Shown here: one piece after another, positions 27,334-38,720 of the stretch
Numbering within the stretch: position 1 is the first letter of the stretch
Layout of the letters: each line of letters opens with the position of its first letter
Assembly: GCF_036499745.1 (NCBI RefSeq)
Contig: NZ_DASYDG010000031.1
Coordinates: 88,511-152,510 of the forward strand
DNA from: Pinirhizobacter sp036499745
Lineage (GTDB): Bacteria > Pseudomonadota > Gammaproteobacteria > Xanthomonadales > Rhodanobacteraceae
Direction of reading: 5' to 3'
DNA length: 64,000 nt
Translations under genes and position numbers: made by a program
The notes under the pieces: model-generated
Databases searched by the model: none
The model's input: the letters and a program-made list of their open reading frames with translations, nothing else
Told to the model about the DNA's origin: nothing

Positions 27334-27929
27334 TGCGCATAGTGCGTGCGGCGGCCATGCTTTGCCTGCTGACCGGTTGCGAGCGAGGCATGCACCAGAT
27401 GTACGACCAGCCACGCTATCGGACCCAGCAACCCAGTCCGCTCTTCGCCGATGGCAATAGTGCGCGCGTGGGACCTCACGGCAGCGTGGCGGTAACCGGC
27501 GGTGTGGCCGCTGATACCAGTAGTGGCCGCCGGGGCGTGCTTGCGTCCAGGCCCGCCCCGGAACCCGCGGCGTGGGACCTGGCCACGCTGCAACGCGGAC
27601 AGCAGCGCTACGACATCTACTGCGCGCCTTGCCATGGAGCCACCGGAAGCGGTGACGGCATAGTGGTGCAGCGCGGTTTCCCCGCACCGCCCAGTTACCA
27701 CACCGATCGCCTGCGACAGGCTCCAGATTCCCACCTGTTCGACGTGATCAGCAACGGCTATGGCGTGATGTACCGCTACGGCGATCGTATTTCCACTGGC
27801 GACCGCTGGGCCATCGTGGGTTACATACGCGCATTGCAGTTGAGCCAGCATGCCACACGCGACCGCTTGCGTCCGGAAGACATCACCCGGCTCGAGGCCA
27901 GCCAGGTATCGCCCGAGGGACGGCGATGA
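27330..27929 (+). CDS. actE: Alternative complex III subunit ActE, monohaem cytochrome c lipoprotein
   Basis: 199 residues. The lipoprotein signal ends 'MLCLLTGC'. The cytochrome domain has one CXXCH ('YCAPCHGATGSGDG') and a distal Met region 'YGVMYRYGDRI'. The N-terminal 'MYDQPRYRTQQPSPLFADG' segment is characteristic of ActE. It takes electrons from ActA and passes them towards the oxidase. ATG 27330 overlaps the actD stop. Confidence 0.93.
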   Translation: MMRIVRAAAMLCLLTGCERGMHQMYDQPRYRTQQPSPLFADGNSARVGPHGSVAVTGGVAADTSSGRRGVLASRPAPEPAAWDLATLQRGQQRYDIYCAPCHGATGSGDGIVVQRGFPAPPSYHTDRLRQAPDSHLFDVISNGYGVMYRYGDRISTGDRWAIVGYIRALQLSQHATRDRLRPEDITRLEASQVSPEGRR

Positions 27930-28960
27930 AGGCGCGCGTACGCGCCATCGTGGTGGTCGCGGCCGTGGCGGCCTTGCTGGCATGCGCCTGCCTTGGAGCC
28001 GATGCCTGGTCGGCGTGGTTGCCACCGGTACTGTTCGTTTCAGGAGCAGGCATGGGGTTGCTGGCGATGGGTTGGATACATGCACTCACGGGCGGCGCCT
28101 GGGGCGCGCCCCTGCGCCCGCCCGCGCGCGCAGCAAGCATGCTGGTAATCCTGGCCGTGGTTGCGTGGCTACCCGTTGCCTGGCAATCGCCGGATATTCT
28201 TAGCTGGATGCATGGCGACCTGGTACCCGCGCAGCGCTGGTTCCTGTCCCCGGGCTTCTTCTTTATCCGCACTGCCGTTTGCCTGGCGGCGATGGCGATA
28301 TTCGGCTGGGCAGGATGGAGACGCCCGGTAACGATGCGGCGCGGTGTGCTGAGCCTGCTGGTGTATGCCGTGGTGGTGTCGATGGTGGCGGTGGATTGGG
28401 TGATGGCGCTGGTACCGGCATGGCATTCGGCGGTGCTGGGCATGACCCTGGCATCCAGCCAGATGGTGTCGGGCGCGGCGTTCGGACTGATATGCGTTGC
28501 ATCCGCTCGCGTGGCGCCGCCGGGCGACGCGCTGCTGCGCGATCTTGCCAACCTGCTCCTGGCGTTGACACTTCTGTGGGGCTACCTCGCCTTCATGGAT
28601 TACCTTACCGCCTGGATTGCCGACCAGCCGACGGAAGTCGCCTGGTACCTGCCGCGCGTGGCGACAAGCTGGTGGTGGCTGAGCGTGGTCATGGTGCTGC
28701 TGGGGTTTGTCATACCACTGGTGAGCCTGCTGTCGCACAAGCTGAAACGCGACCCGCGGGCGCTGCGCTGGGTGGCAGGGGTCGCGCTATCGGGCCAGGC
28801 GTGCTTCCTGGCGTGGCTAGTGTTGCCCAGCTTGCGGTCGCACGGGATGCATGCGGGTATCGCAGATGTGCTGGCGTGGTCGGGCATGTTGGTACTGGCG
28901 TGGGCCGTGGTCGACGGCGCATGGGCGCGAAGCACCGCATGTTTCGGATCACGCGCATGA
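27926..28960 (+). CDS. actF: Alternative complex III subunit ActF (polytopic membrane protein)
   Basis: 344 residues with about ten membrane helices, a paralogue-like relative of ActC. The conserved region is 'LWGYLAFMDYLTAWIADQP' followed by 'EVAWYLPRV', as in quinol:cytochrome c oxidoreductase membrane subunits. It overlaps both neighbours by 4 bases. Confidence 0.9.
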   Translation: MKARVRAIVVVAAVAALLACACLGADAWSAWLPPVLFVSGAGMGLLAMGWIHALTGGAWGAPLRPPARAASMLVILAVVAWLPVAWQSPDILSWMHGDLVPAQRWFLSPGFFFIRTAVCLAAMAIFGWAGWRRPVTMRRGVLSLLVYAVVVSMVAVDWVMALVPAWHSAVLGMTLASSQMVSGAAFGLICVASARVAPPGDALLRDLANLLLALTLLWGYLAFMDYLTAWIADQPTEVAWYLPRVATSWWWLSVVMVLLGFVIPLVSLLSHKLKRDPRALRWVAGVALSGQACFLAWLVLPSLRSHGMHAGIADVLAWSGMLVLAWAVVDGAWARSTACFGSRA

Positions 28961-29292
28961 GCCAGCGCGACGCCCACGAGAACTACGCCGTTGCGGCACG
29001 TAGCCTGCACTGGATTGCCCTCGTGCTCGTGGTGGTGCTGGCGGGCACAGTGGTCGGCATGTACCTGCTGTGGCAGTCGTGGACGCCCCGTGTCCCGCCG
29101 ATGCCTGCCTCCTCGCTAGCTCCGGCACCGCGTCTGCAGGTGCACGCGCCGGCCGATCTGGCCGCGGCTCGTCGACACGATGTGCAACGACTTGGGCAGT
29201 ACGCCTGGGTTGACCGCGGTGCCGGCGTGGCGCGCATACCCGTTGCGCGTGCAATGGTGCTGCTGGCCAAACCCAGGGAGGCGGGAAAATGA
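28957..29292 (+). CDS. Small single-helix membrane protein of the act-cox operon
   Basis: 111 residues with one transmembrane helix 'ALVLVVVLAGTVVGMYLLW', then a Pro-rich periplasmic stretch and 'RRHDVQRLGQYAWVDRGAG', which ends in 'RIPVARAM'. That 'Y.W.D...G..RIPV..AM' pattern recurs in small proteins found between ACIII and SCO genes. I cannot name a function; an assembly or accessory role for the oxidase is inferred. It has ATGA overlaps at both ends. Confidence 0.85.
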   Translation: MSQRDAHENYAVAARSLHWIALVLVVVLAGTVVGMYLLWQSWTPRVPPMPASSLAPAPRLQVHAPADLAAARRHDVQRLGQYAWVDRGAGVARIPVARAMVLLAKPREAGK

Positions 29293-30080
29293 CCCGGGCG
29301 ATGACGCGGGTGAGGGGCATGGTGATGTTCGCGGCGACGCTGCTGGTTTTGCTGGCCGGTACCGCCCTGGCCGGCGTTGCACCTCCGTCCGACCTGCAAC
29401 AGCGTGCCGGCTTCGACCAGCACGTGGGCCAGCGTTTACCGATGGACCTGGACCTCCGCGGCAACACGCTGGCCGGGATAGGCCACGATCGCCCGCTCCT
29501 TCTGGCCTTCGGTTACTACCACTGCCCGAACCTTTGTGACCTGGTCCTGCAGGGTATGGCGCGCGCCATCTCGGTGATGAAACTGCAACCGGGCCGCGAC
29601 ATCGAGGTGGTGTTCGTCAGTATCGATCCACGCGAGACATCCGGCGATGCCGCCGATGCCGCCGCCATGCTCCATGGCATGTTCCCCCGTGCCGGACTGG
29701 AACACTGGCATTTGCTGACGGCAGACGCACCGGCCATTTCAGCCCTTACCCACGCCGCGGGTTTCCGTTATTTCTTCGACGCGAGAATCAATCAGTTCGC
29801 CCACCCGGCCGGATGGGTCGTGGCCACCGGTCAAGGCGTGGTCGCGCAGTATTTCCCCGGTGTCACCTATGAGCCGCAGGCACTGCGCCTGGCCTTGGTT
29901 GACGGCTCGCGCGGGAAGCTTGGGACCGTTGTCGATCGCTTCGTGCTGCTGTGCTGTGGCTACGATCCAGCTACGGGACGTTATAGCCTGCTGATCGGCA
30001 GGATCTCTGCCGTGCTCGGCTCGGCCTTCGTGCTGGTGATGCTGATCGCGTGGTGGCGCCTGGCCCGGAGGCGGCCATGA
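29289..30080 (+). CDS. SCO1/SenC family copper chaperone
   Basis: 263 residues. A signal or anchor helix is followed by a thioredoxin-like domain with the copper-binding 'YYHCPNLCDLVLQG' (CxxxC) and the matching histidine in 'ALTHAAGFRYFFD'. A C-terminal helix 'GSAFVLVMLIAWW' re-anchors it. It delivers copper to the CuA site of cytochrome oxidase, and the coxB gene follows directly with ATGA overlap. Confidence 0.93.
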   Translation: MTRAMTRVRGMVMFAATLLVLLAGTALAGVAPPSDLQQRAGFDQHVGQRLPMDLDLRGNTLAGIGHDRPLLLAFGYYHCPNLCDLVLQGMARAISVMKLQPGRDIEVVFVSIDPRETSGDAADAAAMLHGMFPRAGLEHWHLLTADAPAISALTHAAGFRYFFDARINQFAHPAGWVVATGQGVVAQYFPGVTYEPQALRLALVDGSRGKLGTVVDRFVLLCCGYDPATGRYSLLIGRISAVLGSAFVLVMLIAWWRLARRRP

Positions 30081-31001
30081 GCACCCTGCCCCAGGCCTCC
30101 ACCTTCGCCGGCCGGGTCGACGGCATGTTCTACGCCTTGCTGGCACTGTCGGGCGTCGTGGTGCTTGGCGTATTCGTGGCCATGATCTGGTTCGCGGTGA
30201 AGTACCGCCACGGCACGGCAGCCAACCGCAAGGGCAATTCACATCGCGACATGGGCCTGGAGCTTGCCTGGACGTTGATCCCGCTATTGATGTTCGTCGG
30301 CATCTTCGCCTGGAGCGTAAAGTTATGGATTGAACTGCGCACGCCGCCGGCCGACGCTTCCACGGTGTACGTGGTGGCCAGGCAATGGATGTGGAAGGTG
30401 CAGCATCCTGACGGCCGCCGGGAAATCAACACCCTGCACGTTCCCGTGGGCCAGCCCATACGGCTGGTGATGATCTCCGAGGACGTCATCCACAGCTTCT
30501 ACGTGCCTGCCTTCCGTATCAAGCAGGACGTACTGCCCGGGCGCTATACCGACCAATGGTTTACCGCTACCCAACCGGGCACCTACGACCTTTTCTGCGC
30601 GGAGTTCTGCGGCACCGACCATTCGCGCATGGGTGGTTCGGTGGTGGTGATGAACATGGCCGACTACCAGCGATGGCTGCGTGGCGAATCCCACGATGGA
30701 CTGGCGGCCCAGGGCGCGGCGCTGTTCCGCCGGTTCGGATGCAGCGGATGCCACGACCCTGCCGCAGGCGTGCACGCACCCGACCTGGATGGCCTGTATG
30801 GCAGCACGGTACCGCTGGCCGACGGTACGCAGGTACGCGCTGACGATCGCTACATCCACGATTCCATCGTGCTCCCATTGAGCCAGGTGGCGGCCGGGTA
30901 CCCGCCGGTCATGCCCAGCTACCAGGGTCGCATCGGCGAAGACGACATCCTCGCCCTTACCGCCTACATCAAGTCGCGTGGCGCCACCCAGGAGACACCC
31001 C

Positions 31002-31015
<14 letters not shown>
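30077..31015 (+). CDS. coxB: Cytochrome c oxidase subunit II with fused cytochrome c domain (caa3 type)
   Basis: 312 residues. Two N-terminal membrane helices precede a cupredoxin domain whose CuA site is 'CAEFCGTDHSRMGG', with the upstream His in 'EDVIHSFYVPAFRIKQD'. The C-terminal cytochrome c domain has 'FGCSGCHDPA' and distal 'VMPSYQGRI'. The fusion defines the caa3 architecture. It has a 4-base overlap with SCO and a 14-base overlap with coxA. Confidence 0.95.
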
Positions 31016-32593
<1,578 letters not shown>

Positions 32594-32597
<4 letters not shown>

Positions 32598-33238
32598 GCT
32601 ACCGGGCGGCCAGCGTGCAAGAGCAGTTCGACGATGCTTCCCAGCAACGGGAAGCATCCATGCTCGGCATGTGGGCGTTCCTGGCCACCGAAGTGCTGTT
32701 CTTCGGCGTGTTGATTGCGGCATACACACTATGCCGCGTGCGTTTTCCCGAGGCATTTGCCGCCGGCAGCCGGCGCACGGATGTCGTGCTTGGCACGCTC
32801 GAGACAGCCGTACTGCTGGCCAGTAGCTGCACCGTTGCGCTTGCCGTGCGTGACCTGCAGCTTGGCGGGCGTCGCGCTGCGATGTGGCTGCTGGTGGCTA
32901 CGGCCGCCCTGGGTGCGACCTTCCTGTGTATTCACGGCTTCGAATACGTCACCGAATACCGCGAGGGGCTGATTCCCATCCTGCACTACGCGCAGGATGG
33001 TCCCGAAGCGATACCCATGCAGCTGTTTTTCTTTCTGTACTACGTGACGACTCTGTTCCATGGCCTGCATGTAACGATCGGCGTGGTGCTGCTGCTGGTG
33101 ATGGCCTGGCGCACCCGTCGCGGGGATTTCCGTCCCAGGTATCACACGCCGGTGGAGCTCTCCGCGCTGTACTGGCACCTTGTCGATATCGTATGGATCT
33201 TCGTCTTCCCCTTGATGTACCTGGTAGGCCGCGCATGA
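32594..33238 (+). CDS. coxC: Cytochrome c oxidase subunit III
   Basis: 214 residues with five helices, a short subunit III as in caa3 oxidases. Signatures are 'GMWAFLATEVLFFGVLIAAY', 'HGFEYVTEY', 'YYVTTLFHGLHVTIG' and 'YWHLVDIVWIFVFPLMYL'. ATGA overlaps at both ends. Confidence 0.94.
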
Positions 33239-33552
33239 AGAACTCCCACACACCCGCGTCCGGACCGCGCCCGCCATCGTTGTCGAGTCATCTGAAGGTG
33301 TTCATTGCCCTGCTCGTCCTGCTGTTGGCAAGCGTGGGAACCGCTTATATTCCCATGGGGCCGTTCAACCTGGCTTCCAATATCGGCATCGCGGTGGCGA
33401 AGGCATTACTGGTGCTGGTGTTCTTCATGCGACTGAAGACGGACAGCCCGCTCCTGCGCATCGTGGCATCGATCGGCTTTGCCTGGGTGCTGGTATTGAT
33501 CGGGCTTTCGCTCACGGACATCCTCACGCGGGGCATCGGGCCGGTCAGCTAG
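33235..33552 (+). CDS. coxD: Cytochrome c oxidase subunit IV family protein
   Basis: 105 residues with three hydrophobic helices, including 'GIAVAKALLVLVFFMRLK', the typical core of prokaryotic subunit IV (CyoD/CtaF-like). It is the last gene of the act-cox operon, overlapping coxC by 4 bases. Confidence 0.9.
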   Translation: MKNSHTPASGPRPPSLSSHLKVFIALLVLLLASVGTAYIPMGPFNLASNIGIAVAKALLVLVFFMRLKTDSPLLRIVASIGFAWVLVLIGLSLTDILTRGIGPVS

Positions 33553-33566
33553 GCCGGAGCGATCGT

Positions 33567-35957
33567 GTGAACGCCGCGTCGATGGCGGCCGCCCAGGCCA
33601 TGACAGACATCCAACGGGGATCGCCACATCATGGCGCGTGGCCGCAGCCAGCGGCGCCTTATACAGGCAGGTCGACCGTGGACGATGAAACAGGCAAGCC
33701 CCGCGAATACGACGGCGCGGCAGGCGGCTGGGGCTCTTTGAGCGGCTTGGCCAAGGTATATCGGCGGGAACATCCCGATGGCGCGCTTGCCACCCTGCTG
33801 CGGCAGAACAAGGCGCGTGGATTCATGTGCACCTCGTGTGCATGGGGTAAACCCGCCCATACACACGCCTTCGAGTTCTGCGAGAACGGTGCAAAATCCA
33901 CCATCTGGGAATTGACCCGCGATCGTTGTACGCCGGACTTCTTCCAGGCGCACACCGTGGCGGAATTGCGCCAGTGGCAGGACTACGATCTCGAGATGGC
34001 CGGCCGGCTTACCGAGCCGCTGCGATATGACGCGGCAACCGACCGCTACGTTGCCTGCAGCTGGGCAGACGCCTTCCAGGGAATCGGCCGCGAACTGAAG
34101 GCGCTGGAACCGCCTTCGGTGGTGTTCTATGCCTCGGGCAAGGCCTCGCTTGAGGCATCCTACCTGTATGCATTGATGGCGCGGGTATACGGCAACAACA
34201 ACTTGCCGGACAGTTCCAACATGTGCCACGAGACCACGTCGGTAGGTCTCAAGAAAGTCATCGGATCACCGGTCGGCACGTGCGTCCTGGAAGATTTCGA
34301 GTACTGCGATGCCATTTTCTACTTTGGACAGAATCCGGGCACCAATAGCCCACGCTTCCTGCATCCACTGCAAGATGCCGTCAAACGCGGATGCAAGATC
34401 ATCACCTTCAACCCCGTGCGCGAAGTGGGACTGTTGCGCTTCGTCAATCCGCAAAATCCCCTGCAGATGCTCACCGGGCATCCCACGGACCTGTCGCACA
34501 TGTACTTGCAGGTTCGCCCCGGCGGCGATATCGCGGCCATCATGGGGTTGTGCAAACACGTGCTGGCGGTGGATGCGTCCCGGCGCAGCCATGGCGATGA
34601 GGGCGTGCTCGACCGGGCCTTCATCGCCGAACACACGTCAGGTTTCGAAACATTCGCCGCCGCCGCCGGACAGGCCTCGTGGGAAGATATCCAATACCAC
34701 TCGGGGTTGCGCCGCGCCGACCTTGAAGCGGCGGCCGAGGTATATCTCGCGGCCCAACGTGTCATCGGCGTCTATGGCATGGGACTGACCCAGCACGTGC
34801 ACGGTTCGCAGAGTATCGGCATGCTGGTCAACCTGCTTCTTCTTCGTGGGAATATCGGCCGCCAGGGTGCCGGCATCTCGCCGGTACGCGGCCATTCCAA
34901 CGTGCAAGGACAGCGCACCGTCGGTATTTCGGAGAAGCCGGAACTGGTGCCGCTGGACAAGCTGGCCGAGCTTTTCGACTTCCAGCCACCGCGTGAGAAG
35001 GGCCTTACCACGGTGGAGGTTTGCGAGGGGGTACGCAGCGGCTCGGTCCGCGCCTTTGTCAGCCTTGGCGGGAATTTCGTCCGCGCCATTCCCGAACGAG
35101 AGGCGATGGAAGCGGCCTGGCAGGATCAGGCGCTGACCGTCTACATCGCCACCAAACTAAACCGCAGCCACCTGGTGCATGGCCGGGCCTCATGGCTGCT
35201 GCCATGCCTGGCCCGGTCCGAGGAGGACATCCAGGCCAGCGGACCGCAGGCGGTGTCGATCGAGGACAGCTTCAGCCATATACATGGTTCAGTCGGCCAT
35301 GCCGAGCCCGCCGGCCCGTACCTGAAGTCAGAACCAGCGATCATCGCCGGCATCGCGCGGGCAACGCTTGCCGTCAATCCCAGGCAGCCATGGGAAACAT
35401 GGATAGACGACTACGGCCGCGTGCGCGAGCTGATCGAGAAGACCTACCCCGACCAGTTCCACGATTATTCCGCGCGGATGTTCAACAAGGGTGGCTTCTA
35501 CCGTGGCAATGCCGCCCACGAACGGAAGTGGAAGACCAAAAGCGGAAAGGCGGACTTCACCGCCCCCACCGTGATGTCGGCACTGGGCGTGGGTGATGCA
35601 CCGGGCCGTTTCCATTTGATCACCATGCGCTCGAACGACCAGTTCAACACCACCATCTACGGGTTCAGTGATCGCCTTCGCGGCCTGGAAGGATCGCGGA
35701 TGATCCTGCTGGTAAATCCCGCTGACATGGCGCGGGAAAACCTTCGCGAGGGCGACCGTGTATCCCTGGTGACCGACGCCGGGGACGGCGTTTCCCGCGA
35801 AGTGACGGGCCTCACCGTGACAGCATTTGATCTTCCCGACGGGTGTGTCGGTGGCTACTACCCGGAGATGAATCCCCTGATTCCTTTGTGGTATCACGAC
35901 GAGGCGTCGAAGACGCCAGCGGCGAAGGGTGTTCCGGTACGCATACGACCAGCCTAG
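33567..35957 (+). CDS. FdhF/YdeP family molybdopterin oxidoreductase
   Basis: 796 residues of the formate-dehydrogenase-H-like superfamily, YdeP branch. It has 'GFMCTSCAWGKPAHTHAFEF', with only the two CxxC-type cysteines and one later Cys, 'SNMCHETTSVGLKKVIGSPV', 'IFYFGQNPGTNSPR' and the C-terminal molydopterin-dinucleotide-binding domain 'MRSNDQFNTTIYGFSDRLRG'. YdeP is linked to acid resistance in E. coli; its reaction is unknown. GTG 33567 has GGAG 7 bases upstream, 15 bases after coxD, so it may be read through from the oxidase operon. No FdhD gene is nearby. Confidence 0.92.
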   Translation: MNAASMAAAQAMTDIQRGSPHHGAWPQPAAPYTGRSTVDDETGKPREYDGAAGGWGSLSGLAKVYRREHPDGALATLLRQNKARGFMCTSCAWGKPAHTHAFEFCENGAKSTIWELTRDRCTPDFFQAHTVAELRQWQDYDLEMAGRLTEPLRYDAATDRYVACSWADAFQGIGRELKALEPPSVVFYASGKASLEASYLYALMARVYGNNNLPDSSNMCHETTSVGLKKVIGSPVGTCVLEDFEYCDAIFYFGQNPGTNSPRFLHPLQDAVKRGCKIITFNPVREVGLLRFVNPQNPLQMLTGHPTDLSHMYLQVRPGGDIAAIMGLCKHVLAVDASRRSHGDEGVLDRAFIAEHTSGFETFAAAAGQASWEDIQYHSGLRRADLEAAAEVYLAAQRVIGVYGMGLTQHVHGSQSIGMLVNLLLLRGNIGRQGAGISPVRGHSNVQGQRTVGISEKPELVPLDKLAELFDFQPPREKGLTTVEVCEGVRSGSVRAFVSLGGNFVRAIPEREAMEAAWQDQALTVYIATKLNRSHLVHGRASWLLPCLARSEEDIQASGPQAVSIEDSFSHIHGSVGHAEPAGPYLKSEPAIIAGIARATLAVNPRQPWETWIDDYGRVRELIEKTYPDQFHDYSARMFNKGGFYRGNAAHERKWKTKSGKADFTAPTVMSALGVGDAPGRFHLITMRSNDQFNTTIYGFSDRLRGLEGSRMILLVNPADMARENLREGDRVSLVTDAGDGVSREVTGLTVTAFDLPDGCVGGYYPEMNPLIPLWYHDEASKTPAAKGVPVRIRPA

Positions 35958-36886
35958 ATTTCCGTGAACGGCGTTCCTGACCGGCGGCGGTAGGCTTGGT
36001 GAAAGCCCGCTGTGTGATGCAGCTGGTCGCCAGCGGAATACCCTTCATCCGCGATAACCCGACAAAGGAAAAAAGTGTGCAGGCCGATCTCCTGACTGTG
36101 CACGATGGCCAGTTCCTGGACGCGCAGTGCCGAGGCAACTACGGGGATGCCAGACTCCTTCGACGGCTGGACCGGAAACTGCAACGCATCCCAATCGTGA
36201 AGCGGGCTTTTGTGATGCTCGGCGGCCTTGTAGACCGCAGCTTTCATCGTCGCGGGAATATGCGACAGCGCCACCCGGCGCGTTTCCCGTATGGTTTGCA
36301 CCGAAACATTGGTGCTGCGAAGTGCCAGGGAGAAAATGCCGCTCCGTTCCAACGGGCCTATCAGGTCCATCGGGAAGATATTCCGGTGGTCTGGGGTATT
36401 GACCGAGACAAGCACCACCGGCCGCGGAATCAGGTAAGCGATCATCAGCTGTTGTACTGCGGCAGGCTCGGTATTCAAGTGGTTCGTCAGGCGATTCTTC
36501 GTCATCTGGCGGTTTTGCAACCACGCGTTCCATGCTCCCCGTGGCCAGCCGAGGCATCGGTGGCTTCCCGCTGAAACATGGTAGAGGGTGAGCGTGGTGT
36601 TTTCTGCGGACAGGGCTGCCATCCGAACCAGGCGCAACGTCCCCAGCAACTTTCCCGTGGCGCGATCGCGGTACTGAAGCACGGGATGTTCACCGGCATC
36701 GACGCTGGTGGCGATGACCAGTGGCTTTAGCGAGGCCACGGTGTGGTCCGTGGTGACGTCGACGCAGTTGCCCTTCCAGGACACGGCCGCGGTAACCACC
36801 TGCTGCGGGGGAGCAACACCTACCGTGGCCCATTGAGGCAGGGGACGCACGAATGGCCTGATCCAGTCCTTCCACATATCAGACAC
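35954..36886 (-). CDS. Flavin reductase-like (FMN split-barrel) protein
   Basis: 310 residues. The N-terminal 150 residues do not suggest a family. The C-terminal half has the split-barrel pattern 'IPRPVVLVSVNTPDH' then 'FPMDLIGPLERSGIFSLALR', 'IRETRRVALSHIPA' and 'AAEHH', like flavin reductases. It may bind FMN and reduce or use it. Its start overlaps the 3' end of the upstream methyltransferase gene by 8 bases, so the pair is co-translated. It converges on the YdeP gene with a 4-base overlap. Confidence 0.72.
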   Translation of the reverse strand: MSDMWKDWIRPFVRPLPQWATVGVAPPQQVVTAAVSWKGNCVDVTTDHTVASLKPLVIATSVDAGEHPVLQYRDRATGKLLGTLRLVRMAALSAENTTLTLYHVSAGSHRCLGWPRGAWNAWLQNRQMTKNRLTNHLNTEPAAVQQLMIAYLIPRPVVLVSVNTPDHRNIFPMDLIGPLERSGIFSLALRSTNVSVQTIRETRRVALSHIPATMKAAVYKAAEHHKSPLHDWDALQFPVQPSKESGIPVVASALRVQELAIVHSQEIGLHTFFLCRVIADEGYSAGDQLHHTAGFHQAYRRRSGTPFTEI

Positions 36887-37508
36887 GCCGGAACATCAGG
36901 AACATGAATGGTTGGATGGCCAGTCCAGGCCCGCGGGGAATAAGTCTTTCCATTCGGAAATGCGGCGCCGCTGCGCGCGCCACGACACGCGGGGCAAATC
37001 GATGAACACCGCTTTCGCTGGGAACGGCGTACTTGCCACGTCGCACAAGATTCATGAGATTCGCCCGCCACCAGGCATAACGAGCGTCGACGAGACAATA
37101 AGGGTTGACCATATTGGCCAGGACAAAGCCACCCGGGTCGACAACACGGGACAGCTCTTCAAACAGAGCCGTGTGATCGGAAAAATGATCCAGTACGGCG
37201 AAGTTCGCCGTCACTGCGTATACCTTGCAGGTGAGCGGCAAAGCGACCCGGATAATGGATTCGCGGGCAATCTCCTCGCCACAATGCACTGCCAGGTGAC
37301 CGAGCATCGCATCGGACGGTTCGTAGACGAAAGCCCGGTGTCCATGGCCGGCATAAACCTTAGCGTCGATACCCGTGCCGGCGCCAAAATCGAGCACATC
37401 GGCTCCCTTGGGCAGCAAGGTCAACACCAGCTTCTGAAACCTTTCGCGCACCGGCTGATCCCGCTTCGAGGCCAGCATGAAGTTGTGATACTGCTCTCCA
37501 GTGTGCAT
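36879..37508 (-). CDS. Class I SAM-dependent methyltransferase
   Basis: 209 residues. SAM motif I is 'VLDFGAGTGIDAKVYAGHGH', motif II 'VYEPSDAMLGHL', and motif IV 'NFAVLDHFSD'. The C-terminal portion 'LIPRGPGLAIQPFMFLMFRR' is hydrophobic, suggesting a membrane-associated or lipophilic substrate. It overlaps the flavin-reductase-like gene and probably acts with it; the substrate is unknown. Confidence 0.9.
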   Translation of the reverse strand: MHTGEQYHNFMLASKRDQPVRERFQKLVLTLLPKGADVLDFGAGTGIDAKVYAGHGHRAFVYEPSDAMLGHLAVHCGEEIARESIIRVALPLTCKVYAVTANFAVLDHFSDHTALFEELSRVVDPGGFVLANMVNPYCLVDARYAWWRANLMNLVRRGKYAVPSESGVHRFAPRVVARAAAPHFRMERLIPRGPGLAIQPFMFLMFRRV

Positions 37509-37682
37509 GCCGATGTCGCTATAGTGATGAATTCAGGTTCTCCCGGCACGCCCGAAGTCTGCGTTGCTTGTTTCGATCTTCCGGCGCAGGCTTCAGGGAC
37601 TCTCCTGGGTGAGTCCCCACATATGCCGGGAAAGTTGCATCGAGCCGGGCGCAAGCTGCGATTCCACTAAGCAGGTGATTCC

Positions 37683-38639
37683 ATGACCAACTCCGAGCAA
37701 CGTCCTCCCATGCCCGACACTCGACATGGCCAGCACCATCCAGGCCACCGAGTAATGGAACGCATCGACACCCGGGGTGCGGATGTCGGCGGCATTCCCA
37801 TTCACCGTGCCATGCCCACGTCCGGGCGTCGCATGGTGGGCGCCTGGTGCTTCCTGGACCATGCAGGGCCGGTGGACGCTGCGCCCGGACACGGCCTGCA
37901 CGTGGGTCCGCATCCGCACATTGGGCTACAGACCTTCACCTGGATGATCGAGGGCGAGATCATGCATCGCGACAGCCTGGGCTACGAGCAGCTGATACGC
38001 CCCGGCCAGGTCAACCTGATGACGGCCGGCCGCGGCATTGCCCACTCGGAAGACGAAGCCTCGCCCGCCGCCGGACGCCTGCATGCGGTGCAGCTCTGGA
38101 TCGCGCTTCCCGAAGCTGAACGTCATCGGCCGCCGGCTTTCCAGCATTATCCGAAGTTACCCCTCGTCGACGAAGGCGGTTTCCACGTGACCGTGCTGGT
38201 TGGCGAAGCCTTCGGAAAGCAGGCCGCGCCGGAGGTTTATTCGCCCCTGGTGGGCATGGACCTTACGGCCGGCGACGCGGCGGGCTTGAGCGTTCCACTT
38301 CAACCAGGTTTCGAATACGCCGTGCTTGTGCTGAGCGGGGAGGCCCGGATCGAAGGTGAAGTGCTTGAGCCGGACACCCTGCTTTATCTCGGCAGCGGCC
38401 GAGAGCAGCTGGACTTGCAATGCGGCGCGGCATGCCGGTTGGTTCTTATCGGTGGCGAACCTTTCGGTGAGGAAATTCTTCTTTGGTGGAATTTTGTCGC
38501 ACGCCACCCTGAAGAAATGGAGCAGGCCACGGCTGCATGGAATGAGCACCGGCATTTTGGGGAGGTCAAGGGCAGTCCGTCCGCCCGGCTTGTCGCCCCG
38601 GACGTACCTGCACTGCGCCAGCCACAACCCTTCAGTTGA
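37683..38639 (+). CDS. Pirin family protein
   Basis: 318 residues of double-cupin fold. The metal-binding segment is 'HPHIGLQTFTWMIEGEIMHR', followed by 'MTAGRGIAHSEDE', 'LHAVQLWIALP' and the C-terminal cupin 'GGEPFGEEILLWWNFV', as in bacterial pirins (some with quercetinase activity). A later ATG at 37755 would also fit family alignments. It seems monocistronic. Confidence 0.93.
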   Translation: MTNSEQRPPMPDTRHGQHHPGHRVMERIDTRGADVGGIPIHRAMPTSGRRMVGAWCFLDHAGPVDAAPGHGLHVGPHPHIGLQTFTWMIEGEIMHRDSLGYEQLIRPGQVNLMTAGRGIAHSEDEASPAAGRLHAVQLWIALPEAERHRPPAFQHYPKLPLVDEGGFHVTVLVGEAFGKQAAPEVYSPLVGMDLTAGDAAGLSVPLQPGFEYAVLVLSGEARIEGEVLEPDTLLYLGSGREQLDLQCGAACRLVLIGGEPFGEEILLWWNFVARHPEEMEQATAAWNEHRHFGEVKGSPSARLVAPDVPALRQPQPFS

Positions 38640-38720
38640 TCCGCATCGACAGTTCGACATCCTCGCCAAATGGCGTGGACATGTAGCCACTGCCAGGAGC
38701 TCGCACGCGCGGTGAATTCC

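Noticed and set aside
26674..27687. 337-codon frame opposite actD/actE
   Set aside because: It crosses two well-supported overlapping genes and has no recognisable features.
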